Source of the DNA: Cyclina sinensis
Taxonomy: Eukaryota > Mollusca > Bivalvia > Venerida > Veneridae
Direction of reading: 5' to 3'
Assembly: GCA_012932295.1 (NCBI GenBank)
Contig: JAAONU010000086.1
Location: 1-64,000, forward strand
DNA: 64,000 nt
Shown here one piece after another: positions 21,880 through 32,509 of the stretch. The translations under genes were made by a program, and so were the position numbers. How positions within the stretch are numbered: the first letter of the stretch is position 1; the number at the start of each line of letters is the position of its first letter. The notes under the pieces are model-generated. The model did not search any database. It saw only the letters and a program-made list of their open reading frames with translations, and had not been told where the DNA came from.

Positions 21880-23258
21880 GATAGAGTATTTGCCCTGGGA
21901 GTCTGATATCTTTGCCTCCCTACTTGCCCTGGTCTTTTCGTTCTAGTATAGCTGTTTTGCCAATTGTTTCTAGTATTCTGACCTGAACTCCGATTTTGAT
22001 TTAAATGACGTCTATTAGTGTCATGGTTAATCGCATTTTGACTGTAATTCTTATCATGATAAACCTGAACCTGTTCCATTAGGGTCTGAAGTTGAGTTGA
22101 TAAATCGTTTATCTTTTTGTCTGTTTCACTATATTCTTGTTTAACATTTCTTACATGACCTCTACCACCCCTACTTTTGTCGGCTTCTTTATGAGCATCG
22201 AGCCTCACGGCAATTCTTTCAGCTTCGCTTATTGATTTTGGACCTACCTCTCTCAGACGTAACCTAATGTCACTATCAGGAAGTGCGTCTATGAAATAAT
22301 CTAACGCTAATAAATCTACAACTTCGGAGGAAGCACTTGGGTAAGCTTTCCTCGTTAATTTTCTGACTGACTGAGCAAGTTCTGGTATTGTTTCGTTACG
22401 ACCTAGCATTCTAGTCTGTAATCGCGATCGGAAAATTTCAGCCTTATGCACAGACCCATAACGATTTTGTAAAGCTGTTACAATAGAATCAAAATCACGT
22501 CTCCTGTCACAGTCTAGCTCACATAATATGGCACGTGCTGGTCCAACTATACTACTTGCAAGGAAGAGTGATTTTGTTTCATAGTTCCATTTGTTTAACT
22601 CTGCCACAATACTGAATTGTGTTAAATATTCGTCCAAATCATCAGACCCGTCGTAAGTTTGAGGTTTAAGTCTATTTTGTGTCACACGACTGTCCATACT
22701 GGTCAAATTTTGATTTTGGGTTGCGTCACCTTGCATATGGACGTTACGGTCATTAACCAGTGGTCGTGCGTCATATAAATGGTCATCTGCTAAATACTGA
22801 TAAGGCCTAATACGTGGTTGTGGGCTATTGTTATTTATACAATCCGTATTTGGTGTACTGCTCGTCGGCCCCCTTCCCAAATATATACTCTGATGATCGA
22901 CATTTTTGCTCCTTAAATTACGAGAGATTGAGTCATCAGTTACTTTACCTTCCATGCGGTTTATCTGGTTTTGTAAGATAGACAATTTGTTCTCAAATTC
23001 TGCCAACGAATCTTTTACTTCTGCTGTAACAGTTTTTATACTATTATGCAACTGTTTACTGAAATCAGTAACTAACTTTTCTAAGTTATTTTGCATATTT
23101 TCTCCATCTCCAGTATTCACCGTTGAAGGTGTACTTTGGAGATCACGCTGACCTACCTCTTCATTTTCAACTGAGTCATTATCATACTCGCGGTCACAGT
23201 TGACCTCTGAACATTCATCTATGTAATCTTTAAAGGTAACTGTGTTTGAATCTTCCAT
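21807..23258 (-). CDS. gag: Retrotransposon Gag (483 aa)
   Basis: Gag builds the virus-like particle that packages the element RNA. The ATG is at 23258-23256, about 70 bases inside the 5' LTR, and the stop at 21809-21807. Residues about 200-360 form a Retrotrans_gag capsid region (LKPQTYDGSDDLDEYLTQF, SLFLASSIVGPARAIL, YFIDALPDSDIR). A coiled-coil-like stretch (about 65-105) lies before it. The C-terminus is basic and rich in Asn, Arg, Gln and Gly but has no CCHC zinc knuckle, unlike many Ty3/gypsy Gags. Pol overlaps the last ~23 codons in the -1 frame. Confidence 0.92.
   Translation of the reverse strand: MEDSNTVTFKDYIDECSEVNCDREYDNDSVENEEVGQRDLQSTPSTVNTGDGENMQNNLEKLVTDFSKQLHNSIKTVTAEVKDSLAEFENKLSILQNQINRMEGKVTDDSISRNLRSKNVDHQSIYLGRGPTSSTPNTDCINNNSPQPRIRPYQYLADDHLYDARPLVNDRNVHMQGDATQNQNLTSMDSRVTQNRLKPQTYDGSDDLDEYLTQFSIVAELNKWNYETKSLFLASSIVGPARAILCELDCDRRRDFDSIVTALQNRYGSVHKAEIFRSRLQTRMLGRNETIPELAQSVRKLTRKAYPSASSEVVDLLALDYFIDALPDSDIRLRLREVGPKSISEAERIAVRLDAHKEADKSRGGRGHVRNVKQEYSETDKKINDLSTQLQTLMEQVQVYHDKNYSQNAINHDTNRRHLNQNRSSGQNTRNNWQNSYTRTKRPGQVGRQRYQTPRANTLSGNANESDLRTEIRPQVRGPTRYH
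21873..21879 (-). promoter_or_regulatory. Predicted -1 ribosomal frameshift site (GGGAAAC)
   Basis: The minus strand reads G_GGA_AAC with exactly the codon phasing of a canonical X_XXY_YYZ slippery heptamer in the gag frame. The -1 frame is open from here into pol. Downstream, AACGAGT (21869-21863) can pair with ACTCGTT (21821-21815), and GGACC (21853-21849) with GGTCC (21827-21823), giving a nested stem starting three bases after the heptamer. The same heptamer is used by some simian retroviruses. Confidence 0.75.
23151..23159 (-). promoter_or_regulatory. Predicted splice donor within gag (GAG|GTAGGT)
   Basis: The minus strand reads GAG|GTAGGT, close to the consensus donor. The break follows gag codon 34 and is in phase 0, matching the phase of the ORF3 acceptor at 17661. 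The intron would be 23156-17661. Other donors cannot be excluded from sequence alone. Confidence 0.5.
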
Positions 23259-23307
23259 GCTATAGAATAAATATTCACCACCGGTACTAGGATATTTGAT
23301 AGATTTT

Positions 23308-23325
23308 ATCCCACCGCTGCCACCA
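23308..23325 (-). other. Primer binding site for tRNA-Leu
   Basis: On the minus strand, TGGTGGCAGCGGTGGGAT lies four bases after the 5' LTR. It is complementary to the 3' end (including CCA) of a common animal tRNA-Leu type; this match is from memory of tRNA-Leu(AAG/UAG) sequences. Confidence 0.8.
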
Positions 23326-23329
23326 AATT

Positions 23330-25160
23330 TGTAGCGTACCCCTTTTTGAGCTTTGGCTGATTAACTCTTAAAAGGGTGCTACCTGAGTTCGCCTAAGCCC
23401 GGCTTTTGGTGAACTTTATCAAGGACGTTTATTTAAGATACAAGAGAGACTTTCTGAACTTATACCAAACTTTATTTACAACAGCGAACAATATTTTCAC
23501 CTATCATATGATATTTATATATATATATTAGAAATATAAACTACCTTCTGAATATTAGTCATGCACCTTTAAATAAATGCTTTTTAATCTAAGATAAACG
23601 TCACAGAACCGTACGGCTCACAAGATGATTAAAAGTTTAAAATTTAAACATGTTTGTATACCGCGCAATAAACTATAGAGTCAGACTTAAACAACTCACG
23701 GCGCTAATTACCAAAATACTGCACTGAGGATATTTAAAAATATTTGATAGTTTTAAACACTGTTATGACACGGTATTACACCAAGCAGTGAACAATCAAA
23801 GTTGACATACTGGGCTTTTAAAACGCGATTCTATCACACACATCACCAAAGTATTGCGTAAAGGCGTAACACTTTAACTGAGAAATTGTTAATAAATAAC
23901 ACATGCTAGATAAGAGATTAAATACCTGAAACAGAACTTCACGATACACTAACCGTAAACCACTTGGTATAAATGGTATAACTTGTATCCTTTAGGGTAT
24001 AAGTTAATTCGAAGTTAATAAGACGCATAGTCCAACAGAATCAACTCCTGGGTATCATCACGCTAGTTTAAACACAAAACCTTAGTTAAATCGTATTTAA
24101 GAACACTTGGTATTATGTGGTATAATTGGTATATCTGGTATACCTGGTATAGATGGCATTCTTGGTAGGTTATATTTAATGACCTAGTAAGTCGTAGAAC
24201 TACGCGAACACCTTCTCTTTATCTCTGATACATTCACTACTTAGTACAATATTCAATATTCACACTCTGAACTTATTCGCAACCACTTGGTATAAACACT
24301 GGAGATGGAGACACTAGAGAATGAAGAATTAACCACTTTGATTTTTATTTAATACCAAAAGTTGGAATAATTTACCTCTTCTTGTGACATGACTTGTTTT
24401 AGAGTAGGTTTATTTAGATATGGTATTTTATACCAATTGGTGAGCTGACCATCGGCTCCGGGTGTTTTAACCGCACCGTTTTAAATTTCGCGCCACTCCA
24501 GCTTTTATATGGAGATTTCGTCACAAATGACGCCAAATCTCGCAAATGCTGCGAGACTACAGTAATGGCTGCCAAACGCGGAAGTAAAGGAAATTCCAAA
24601 CTTCTTTCAATAATTATACCCACAAAACGCGATGTTTGATGGCACCTTTGATAGTAATCGTAAGAATTAAACATATTTCATTGATTTTTATCGGTAATAA
24701 GCCACAGCTTTAGATATAAGCGAGAGAATCAGTCTTTAATATGGACAAAAACATCGGCGATTTTAGAACACAAAACAAAACAGTATTTGCGTTGAATATA
24801 AAGGTGTACAACTGTTAATATTCAGGAAAACATGAAAAGAAGCAACAATATTTACCAAAGTACATGACTTTACATAACAATAACATTTATAACTCATAGA
24901 ACATCATTTAAATGCATTTTAAATATAATACATGCCAATTGAGTGGGTGGGGTAAAGTAAACATATTTAGTTAAACGGTCTAAATATTTCTGAGTTATTT
25001 AAAATGCCCAAGTTCATGAAAGAAAATGAAGACATACACTCACTCAATGTCAGAAGAATGCACAGTCACAGCTCTTGACTGTTAAATATAATTATAATCT
25101 ATACATATCTAAATGAAATATAAATAACTCAGGTCTAAGTGATGAGACCGGTCCGTTACA
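23330..25160 (-). repeat. 5' LTR (1831 bp)
   Basis: It matches the 3' LTR in length and ends. As the upstream LTR of the minus-strand element, it should supply the promoter. Confidence 0.95.
24502..24510 (-). promoter_or_regulatory. TATA-like box in the 5' LTR
   Basis: The minus strand reads ATATAAAAG in a GC-richer stretch of the LTR, about 650 bases from the LTR start. AATAAA lies about 90 bases downstream. This would give a U3 of about 0.7 kb, a short R, and an unusually long U5 of about 1 kb. Confidence 0.5.
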
Positions 25161-25164
25161 CATA
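25161..25164. repeat. Target-site duplication (cata), right side of LTR retrotransposon
   Basis: cata directly follows the right LTR end GTTACA and matches 12401-12404. Confidence 0.8.
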
Positions 25165-25533
25165 GTTAAGGTTTAATCTGTTTAATAGACATGCTACATT
25201 ATTATTATATGCAATTCCCAGATCGGCTATATGTCAGACATTTTTCATATTTTTCATTTATGCCTATTTTCTGCTGAATAAAATACATTATTTTAGTATT
25301 TTAGAATACTAATGACAATTTGAATTAATATCAGAACAAAATACTTTATATTAATTTCAAATATTCCGTTATAAGTATTAAATGATCAGTGTTCATTCTT
25401 ACTAATGTCAAATTGTATAAAATACATTATATTAGTATTAAATATAAACTATTTTCATTAGGCATAGTATATTTCTTCCATTATCGTAGTTCACACGATT
25501 GTATTTGTATTATTAAATAGAAGACTGATGATT
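25165..25533. other. AT-rich sequence without recognised gene
   Basis: AT-rich with several partial inverted repeats (attttagtattttagaatact near 25290). The first part may be the displaced 3' end of LINE copy B. Confidence 0.35.
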
Positions 25534-25703
25534 ATTCCATGGGTCGAATCTTGTAAGACTTACGTTTTTTTCTCGTACAAGATCGGCTATTTCATGGAAT
25601 ACTGTGATAATAGTATATAATAAATGGAAGATATTTGGTTATTCCATTTGCCAAATCTTGTAAGGCTTTTGTTTTTGTCTTATAAGAGCGGCTTTTATGG
25701 AAT
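25534..25703. repeat. Two tandem hairpin units, about 107 bp apart
   Basis: 25534-25600 and 25641-25703 each start with attccat, carry aatcttgtaag, and end with the mirror image (atggaat). Each could fold into a ~65-base hairpin. The flanks of the two units are also similar, so this is a short tandem duplication of a hairpin-bearing segment. Confidence 0.65.
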
Positions 25704-26807
25704 ACAAAATTTATGCACATTAAATTTAATAACGCATTGCTTAATGGAATTTATATAATTTAAAAGATGTATAATTGTGTCAAATAACTGGGAAGTATAC
25801 AATCAACAGTATTTGGAAATTATACAATGAATATTATATCTTTTTTACTGCTAGTGTTCATTTTATATGTATTATTACATATTGTTTATTATATTTATCT
25901 TTTGTCTCATGAGTTTTTAAAACGCTCTAGTTTGGTCAAGGGGAAGTAACAATTATTGGTTAATGAGTAACAAATTGGTTAATGAATTCTCGACCTACAA
26001 GTTTAATTATCTTTCTATAGTAGTATTCCTGCATGTTTGGAGATATATATTTAGCATAACATATACATGATTTTAAAACTTTACGTATAACAGTAGTTAC
26101 TTAACAATGTTAATTTGCTGTCGCCATATAAATATGTATATGTTACCACATGGGTCTATGACCTTCTGGTATTATGAAATAAAAAATATCTTTAAGGTAT
26201 ATAAAATGGTACATGTATCAACTTATAATTGAAAGAATGTCTAGAAGAAAAAAGTCGTTAAAAGATCATATGATAAAAATATAACTATTTTTTATAATTT
26301 AGACCATATAAGTACATGTGTTCTAACAAATATATATGATGCTATAACTAATAAAAAATTATGTCCGGTGTGGAGTGGAATGCCCTCGACCCACACATAC
26401 CTATGCACTAGGAAAATAAAGATATTCCACCCCTCAAAAAAAAAAGAAAGAAAAAAGATTACCTGCAAGAGTGATTCCCCTTGGTTTGTCTTCCATCGTT
26501 AAAAACAATACACAAGTGATTTTCCCTTTCTACTCGGTACACGCATATGGTCTAATAAAAGACACTTTTCACAAACTAATCTTGTCATTTGCTGTACTTT
26601 GTTTCGCCTTTGGATATTAGACAGATTAAGAAATATTATAACAATTATTTTTTGAAGAGAAAAATCCGGCTGGTATGCCGGAACTCAGAAACTTTTCAGA
26701 GTGACAATTTTTGCAGGGATTCCTTAAAGTCTGCGAGGGTGTCAGAAACAGTCGCAGATCGATGCCATGGACTCGGAAGGGTCTCTAGTCATTTCTTAAT
26801 TCCATTA
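25704..26807. other. No gene recognised
   Basis: AT-rich sequence. A short A-rich run at about 26436-26458 follows an AATAAA near 26415 and could be the tail of a retrocopy or SINE that I could not identify. Confidence 0.35.
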
Positions 26808-26939
26808 GGCATGAGGAATGGCCAAGGAGGCATGAGAAGTGAAAGAAGAGGCATGGGAAGTGAGAGATGCGGCATGAGAAGTAAAAGACCAGGCATTAGG
26901 AGTGAGAGAAGAGGTATAAGGAGTAAAAGAGGAGGCATG
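26808..26939 (+). repeat. 21-bp minisatellite (six units plus a partial)
   Basis: Units of ggcatgagaagtgaaagaaga type begin at 26808, 26829, 26850, 26871, 26892, 26913 and 26934. They read as a GMRSERR heptapeptide in one frame, but nothing around them supports a protein. A diverged ~55-bp direct repeat flanks the array (about 26738-26800 and 26971-27030). An inverted fragment of the unit lies at 27061-27090. Confidence 0.8.
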
Positions 26940-27090
26940 TTTGATCTTTACTCAGTTAGCACCAAGATTCCTGAAACAGTCGCAGACCAGTAAAATGGAC
27001 ACCGGAGGGTCCCTAGACATTAAAAATTATATTATCTCGATTGGCACCAAAATTACTTATGCTTCTTCTCTCACTCCTCATTCCTCCATG

Positions 27091-28805
27091 AAAAACAGGT
27101 GTTTCAAAAATGCCTCCTGACCATGCGTTCAGTTTGCAAACAGATCAAAACTCATGAAAAGTTCGACCGATGCGTTCATATTGAAAATTTACTAAAATGG
27201 TATTTATCTCCCAAAATACGTCCCAGAAAAAGTGGAGGCTTTTGGCTTATGACAACATGTTATAAACGAACCTTTAGGACGAAACAAATGTTCAGAACTT
27301 TGCTTAATTGTCAAAATATTGACGCTTAAAGAGAGATCACACCAATTTTTGGGATTTTCTAGTGCAGTTTGGGAGAATGTTCTAAGAAGTTAACGAAACT
27401 TTGGCAAATATGAGATGACCATTGGATAAAGTGATCCTAGGGGATCAGCATGGACGATGTCTTTATCTGATATGCGCATTATCAAAGAAATGCGAGACGA
27501 TTTTTCTACCACAGTACATTTTTCCTTCTTAAAATTGATCTATCCATGCGTTCTCCTCCTGGCATCTATACTAAACGAGTGGACTCGGTGTACCTTTCAA
27601 CAAGTCCCTGGCGTAAGGATGGTTTGCAGACGAATTTTCCCAGTGGGTTTGATGACATGAGAAATGACGCACGACACGAGAAAAGGGGCTCTCGGACGTT
27701 TTTTGTGCACCGTCAGAAATTACGTGAAAACTGTCGTGCTTCCCGTCAGATATTTTTACGAGACTTTACTTAGTTTATCCGTGATTTTGATTAATCTGGC
27801 AAGTATTGGAGGACGTAGTCACTGAAAATGAAACAGTTTGAGGTAAAGTTATCCATTTTTTGTTTGAAATCAATTTGTTTGTATAACTTTAAGGCAGAAT
27901 GGATAAAATACACAAGAAACAAAATAACTCGTCTGTCGTCGCTCTGCAAGTGACTTGTGAAAATGGATATCCAAACATTTCACCAAAGACTTTTCCTAAT
28001 CAAGACAACTCACACCCAAGACTTTTCCCCCAAGAATTCTTCCCCAGTTTTTTTATTATACAAGACAGTTCACCCCCCAAATGTTATATGTACTAAAATG
28101 GTGATATACATTTATGTTTTTGGTTTATTTTTAGTGTTAATAATTATACATATCATACTGATGCTCATTCAAGACGTTTAGATGATTTTTATATGTTTTA
28201 AATTATGGCTTTTGATTAATTTGATAAATAACATTCGATCAATTCAATCAATTGGGCAAATCGACAAAAAATGCCTTTGGCCATTTACAATAATTAATGG
28301 CAAAGACAGCATACATATCAACACACATGTAATACTTACTCAAATTCGTAGAAAAAAACATTACATACATGGAATGATACATATATGTATAATGGTCACT
28401 GAAATATATGCAGGTGCACTTAAGAAACAGTTAATTCCTCCAGGGTAAAGATACACTTTAGAATTATTTAATACATTTTAAATTCTTCTCCTTGGCAACA
28501 TAGACTCACTCATAAACTAAGCAATTTTGTAGTTCTTCTTTGAATTTTTGGTTTGACAAAACATAAATTGCACATAGGATAAGGACACTAAATAAGGTGT
28601 CTCATAAGCCCGGGAGGCTGTGTCCTTTCAGTTGGGGCGACACAAAATAAACAAGCACGTGCACTTTACTTTACTTTACTTTTAAATAAATTTTTGCACA
28701 GACGGCCAAGTTGTATTTTCTTAGTTACTTTCCTAACATAACATACGTTTTCCAAAATTTGCGAGGTTGCGTTTTGCATAAATCTATGAGCCTTTTCCCC
28801 TTTTT
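27091..28805. other. No gene recognised
   Basis: Several open frames of 65-88 codons occur, but none has recognisable motifs or context. A ctttactttactttacttt run lies near 28662. Confidence 0.4.
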
Positions 28806-29305
28806 TAGTTTATTCTTGTATTTGTTATTTCGCAAAACTCGATTATAAGATTTTTGGACCTAACACAATTTTGTCTTAAGGTACGTTTCGATTTATTTTT
28901 TAACAATAAATTTCTTTCCCTTTTAAACTGTGCTCTAGCGTTAAAGCATTCAGCATTGAACCATGCTTGTTTATTTTTCCTGATTCGAAATTTTGTAGTT
29001 TGAATGAACAATCCCGGCCAAATACTCTCTCGGCAGCTCTTTTTAGTGTATTCACAAATGTATCTGTACTATCATTTATATTTTCATAATTTTTATGCGA
29101 TTAGTCAAGACTAAAACAAATATTTTCTTCTTTTGTTATACTTGCTTAAAATCATTTATTTTATTGTCATCCCACTTTAGTATAGTCTCTGTATGTAATT
29201 CGTTACTTGATGTATATTGATAGGACTGTTTACTTAACATATTAAATGATAAGCCTGAAATTAGACGTGCGACTATTTAAGTCACCTGTAACGAAACATT
29301 TACCC
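28806..29305 (-). pseudogene. LINE ORF2 remnant (endonuclease tail and linker)
   Basis: On the minus strand, VTGDLNSRTS (about 29290-29265) is an APE endonuclease motif nearly identical to the one in the LINE at 57.7 kb. ILKWDDNKIN (about 29170) and AWFNAECFNARAQFKRERN (about 28960-28900) match the linker between endonuclease and RT. Internal deletion and frameshifts leave only a fragment. Confidence 0.75.
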
Positions 29306-29891
29306 TGAAGTTTGTATTTTTTAAACCTGTCAATTGCTTCAAAAATTCGAAATCATTAGAATTGAAATCATACTATTAATTGGAGGTACATATGTATGTA
29401 TAAGTAGAGCTCCAGTTTTCTTTTTGCAAGAACCTTTTTTTAAAACCTTTATTTTAAACATTGATGTGTTCAATCATTTCAAAAAAGATAATAAATTGAT
29501 TACAATTAAATCTGAAGAAGTTCTGTTAGATTACACTTTTAAATTAATAGTGATTAGACAACTTTAAAGAATTAATTACAATTATTATAAGAAAAGTAAA
29601 TAATTAAAATCAAAATTAAAATAGATGAAATGTGTCATTATAGTTCGAAGTGTCATTTAACTTTCAAAATCTAATAACATATAAATTATTGTCTGATGTG
29701 CATTTATGATGTGAAGATATTTATTTTAGCATGACAACATTATTTTATAATCCAGTGACAGCAAAATTATGAATATGATAATAAAGCCTACCAGTGTTGT
29801 ATTTGCAGATATATATCACAATAATGATGCTGTCTTCACCTTACATCCTTTTTGTATTCTGTTCAAGGATATTGCATTAGTTGTTGTTTTT
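29306..29891. other. No gene recognised
   Basis: AT-rich sequence with no convincing ORF or repeat. Confidence 0.4.
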
Positions 29892-31383
29892 AGCTCACCT
29901 GGCACAAAGTGCCAGTGAGCTTTTGTCATACCCCAATGTCCGGTGTGCGTCGTGCGGTGTGCGTAGTGCGTCGTGAGGCGTCAACAATTTCATTCAAACG
30001 ACATCTCCTCTGAAACCACTGGGCCAAATTCAATCAAACTTGCATGGGATGTTCCTTGCATAAAGCTCTTCCAAAGTTGTTCAAAGAACTCAATTCTAAT
30101 TACAGAACTCTGGTTGCTATGGCAACTTAAAGGAAAAACTTTGAAAATCTTCTTGTCTGAAACCACAAGGCCTGTAGCTTAGAAATTTGGTATGAGGTAT
30201 CATCTAAAGGACCTCTACCAAGATTGTTCAAATTATGACTCTGGGGTCAGAAATTGCCCCGCCCGGGAGGTCACTTTATTTACATAGAGTTATATAGGGA
30301 AAACTTTAAAAATCTTCTTGTCAGAAACTGCAAGGCATGGAGCTCAGATATTTGGTGTTTAGCATTGTCTAGTAGACCTCTACCAAGATTGTCAAATCAT
30401 AGCCCCTGAGTCAAAATAGGCTCCGCCCAAGGGGCCACATGTTTTCCATAGAGTTATATAGTAAATTCTTTTAAAAAAAATCTTTTTATCAGAAACTGCA
30501 TAGCCTGGAGCTTAGATATTTGGTATGAGGCACCATCTAGTGGACCTCTACAAAGATTGTTTAAATTATGACCCTGGGGTCAGAACTGATCCGCCCAGGG
30601 CTTACTTGATTTTCATAGAGTTATATAGGGAAAACTTAAAAAATGTTCTTGTAAGAAACTACAAGACATGGAGCTTAGATATTTAGTGTTGAACACTGTC
30701 CAGTAGACCTCTACCAAGATTGTTCAATTCATGGCCCCTGGGTCAAAACTGGCCCCGCCCAAGGGGTCACATCTTTTACATAGAGTTATATAGCAAAAAA
30801 GTTTAAAAATCTTCTTGTCACAAACTGCAAGGCCTGGAGCTTAGATATTTGGTAGTATGCACTATGACCACAGTGGGGTTTTCCCCCAACCCTGGGGGTC
30901 ACTCCCCCCCCCCCCCAATTTTTTTTCTCATTTTTAGGTTTTTCGCTATGGCAATAAAATTTGAACCATTTGTACAGTTTTTCAAGATGATTTCAAAAAC
31001 ATTTTTCCTTGACCTATATTTTTGACCTACTGACCTACTTTTTTTGTTTTTAGCAACAGCAATGAAATTTGGACCATGTGCACAGTTTTTCGTTTCGATT
31101 TCAAAAACGTCATATCATGACCTATATTTTTGACCTACTGACCTACTTTTATGTTTTAAAGCTACGGCAATGAAATTTGGACTGTGTGTACAGCTTTTTA
31201 TTCCGATTTCAAAAATGTCGTCTCATGACCAATATTTTGACCTACTGACCTACTTTTTGTTTTTGGAGCTATGGCAATGAAATTGCATTGGTCCATTTCT
31301 GTGATATGCATCATTACATTCATAAAAATTTCTTTCATCTTTGAACCCAGGTGAATGCTTTAGGGCCATTGGCCCTCTTGTTT
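29892..31383 (+). repeat. Molluscan composite interspersed repeat (AGCTCACCTGG type)
   Basis: It opens with a palindromic agctcacctggcacaaagtg segment followed by GTCCGGTGTGCGTCGTGCGG-like sequence. It closes with a gggccattggccctcttg segment; both ends are familiar from bivalve genomes. Inside are four or five units of about 160-180 bp (catagagttatatag at about 30281, 30438, 30616 and 30778). After these come three or four units of about 107 bp containing gacctactgacctac (about 31020, 31132, 31240). A C12 run lies near 30907. I see no coding capacity. Confidence 0.8.
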
Positions 31384-31799
31384 AAGGTAATGCTTTATTA
31401 AAACCTAAATTTTTCAAATCACTTCACATTTTACTTAACCTTATTATTAATAATTTGTAAAGTAATCCACATTTATTTCATAAGATACAACTTATTATAT
31501 AACTTAATTACTAAGTAAACCGTCGGTGGATGCGCTACTGGGAAATGTTTAGGTAAATGTACGAAAACTGGTCTGAAAATAAATGATGAACCCATGTTAT
31601 GATAGAAAGCACCAAATTTACTTCGTCCCCAATTTTTTTTTAAATGAAATGATACTCTGTCACTAAATGGCTAGTCTTCAGTTCGGATAATATTTCAAAT
31701 TAGGCAATAAACTTCTTGGCATGTAATGGAACATAGTGACATATTGTCAAATTTTTGGCCAGTGCAGGCCCTGCCGTACTCATCGTCGTCCTAGTCATA

Positions 31800-31905
31800 G
31801 GGAATATTACGTTGTAGTAGTTGTCTGAGATCGTGTATTTTGCTACTCGCAGCGTGGGAAAACACAAGGTTTCAGACAGTTACTACAACATAATTTTCCT
31901 TTTAT
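31800..31905. repeat. Hairpin MITE-like repeat
   Basis: ggaatattacgttgtagtag is mirrored by ctactacaacataattttcc across about 60 bases, with the inner gttgtctgag and ttcagacag also pairing. Confidence 0.6.
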
Positions 31906-32184
31906 AATATATCTATAAATTTTAGACAACAAAAAAGACAAAATGATTCAATTTACTGAACTTTTATTTCACAAAGAAAAATATCATTGAAAAATAAAAT
32001 GGTGAATGGCGGATGAATACAAAACGAAGCCACGCCTCCAAATTCAGTCTATCAACTTGAAAAAGAACCGTATTTTGACACTAACATAACACGGATTTTT
32101 CTATCCGTCGAAGCGAATTCGCGCTTCTAGATTTGCGTGTATTTTAGAAAGAAAAATTATAGGTATATAATAAATCTTAATATC

Positions 32185-32300
32185 GTCATCGTCGCCGTCA
32201 ACATCATCTTCATCATCATCATCATCTGTTATCATCACCATCATCCATTATCATCATCAGCAGCAGCTACATCATCATTATCATCACCACCAACAACATG
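32185..32300. repeat. Degenerate (ATC)n/(CAT)n microsatellite
   Basis: Long run of cat/atc triplets with interruptions (cgtcatcgtcgcc, catcatcatcatc, agcagcagc). Confidence 0.85.
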
Positions 32301-32360
32301 TACATGTAGTCCATTGTGACATTTCATGCTTTTGGTGATCGATTTTAAATATACAGAAGA

Positions 32361-32509
32361 TATTTGTTTGTTTTGAGTAGATATAAAATATGTCCCACCG
32401 AAAGTGATATAATTAAAATATTTTCGAAGTGCGAAGCGCGAGCACGAGTATAAGTATAAAAATTATATCACTTTGATATATTTCATATTTACGAAAAACA
32501 AAAAACAAA
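32361..32509. mobile_element. Fold-back MITE, copy 1 (atttgtttg...caaat ends)
   Basis: The left end atttgtttgttttgag is mirrored on the right by acgaaaaacaaaaaacaaat. Inner arms (agtgatataatt and aattatatcact) pair around a GC-richer loop (gaagtgcgaagcgcgag). Confidence 0.65.

Larger units (their letters stand above)
12405..25160 (-). mobile_element. Complete 12.76-kb Ty3/gypsy-type LTR retrotransposon with a KCTD-domain third ORF
   Basis: The element is on the minus strand. Order from its 5' end: LTR (25160-23330), tRNA-Leu primer site, gag (23258-21807), pol (-1 frame, to 17770), ORF3 (to 15027), about 780 bp of non-coding sequence, polypurine tract, LTR (14235-12405). Both LTRs are 1831 bp, begin TG and end CA, and differ by one substitution that I noticed (T at 13064, C at 23989), so insertion is recent. 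All three ORFs are intact. The pol order protease-RT-RNase H-integrase places it with Ty3/gypsy. I did not assign a lineage. It inserted at the 3' end of LINE copy B. Confidence 0.95.

Noticed and set aside
26589..26993. 134-codon open frame as an Arg/Gly-rich protein gene
   Set aside because: Its distinctive part is the 21-bp minisatellite; there is no other coding evidence.
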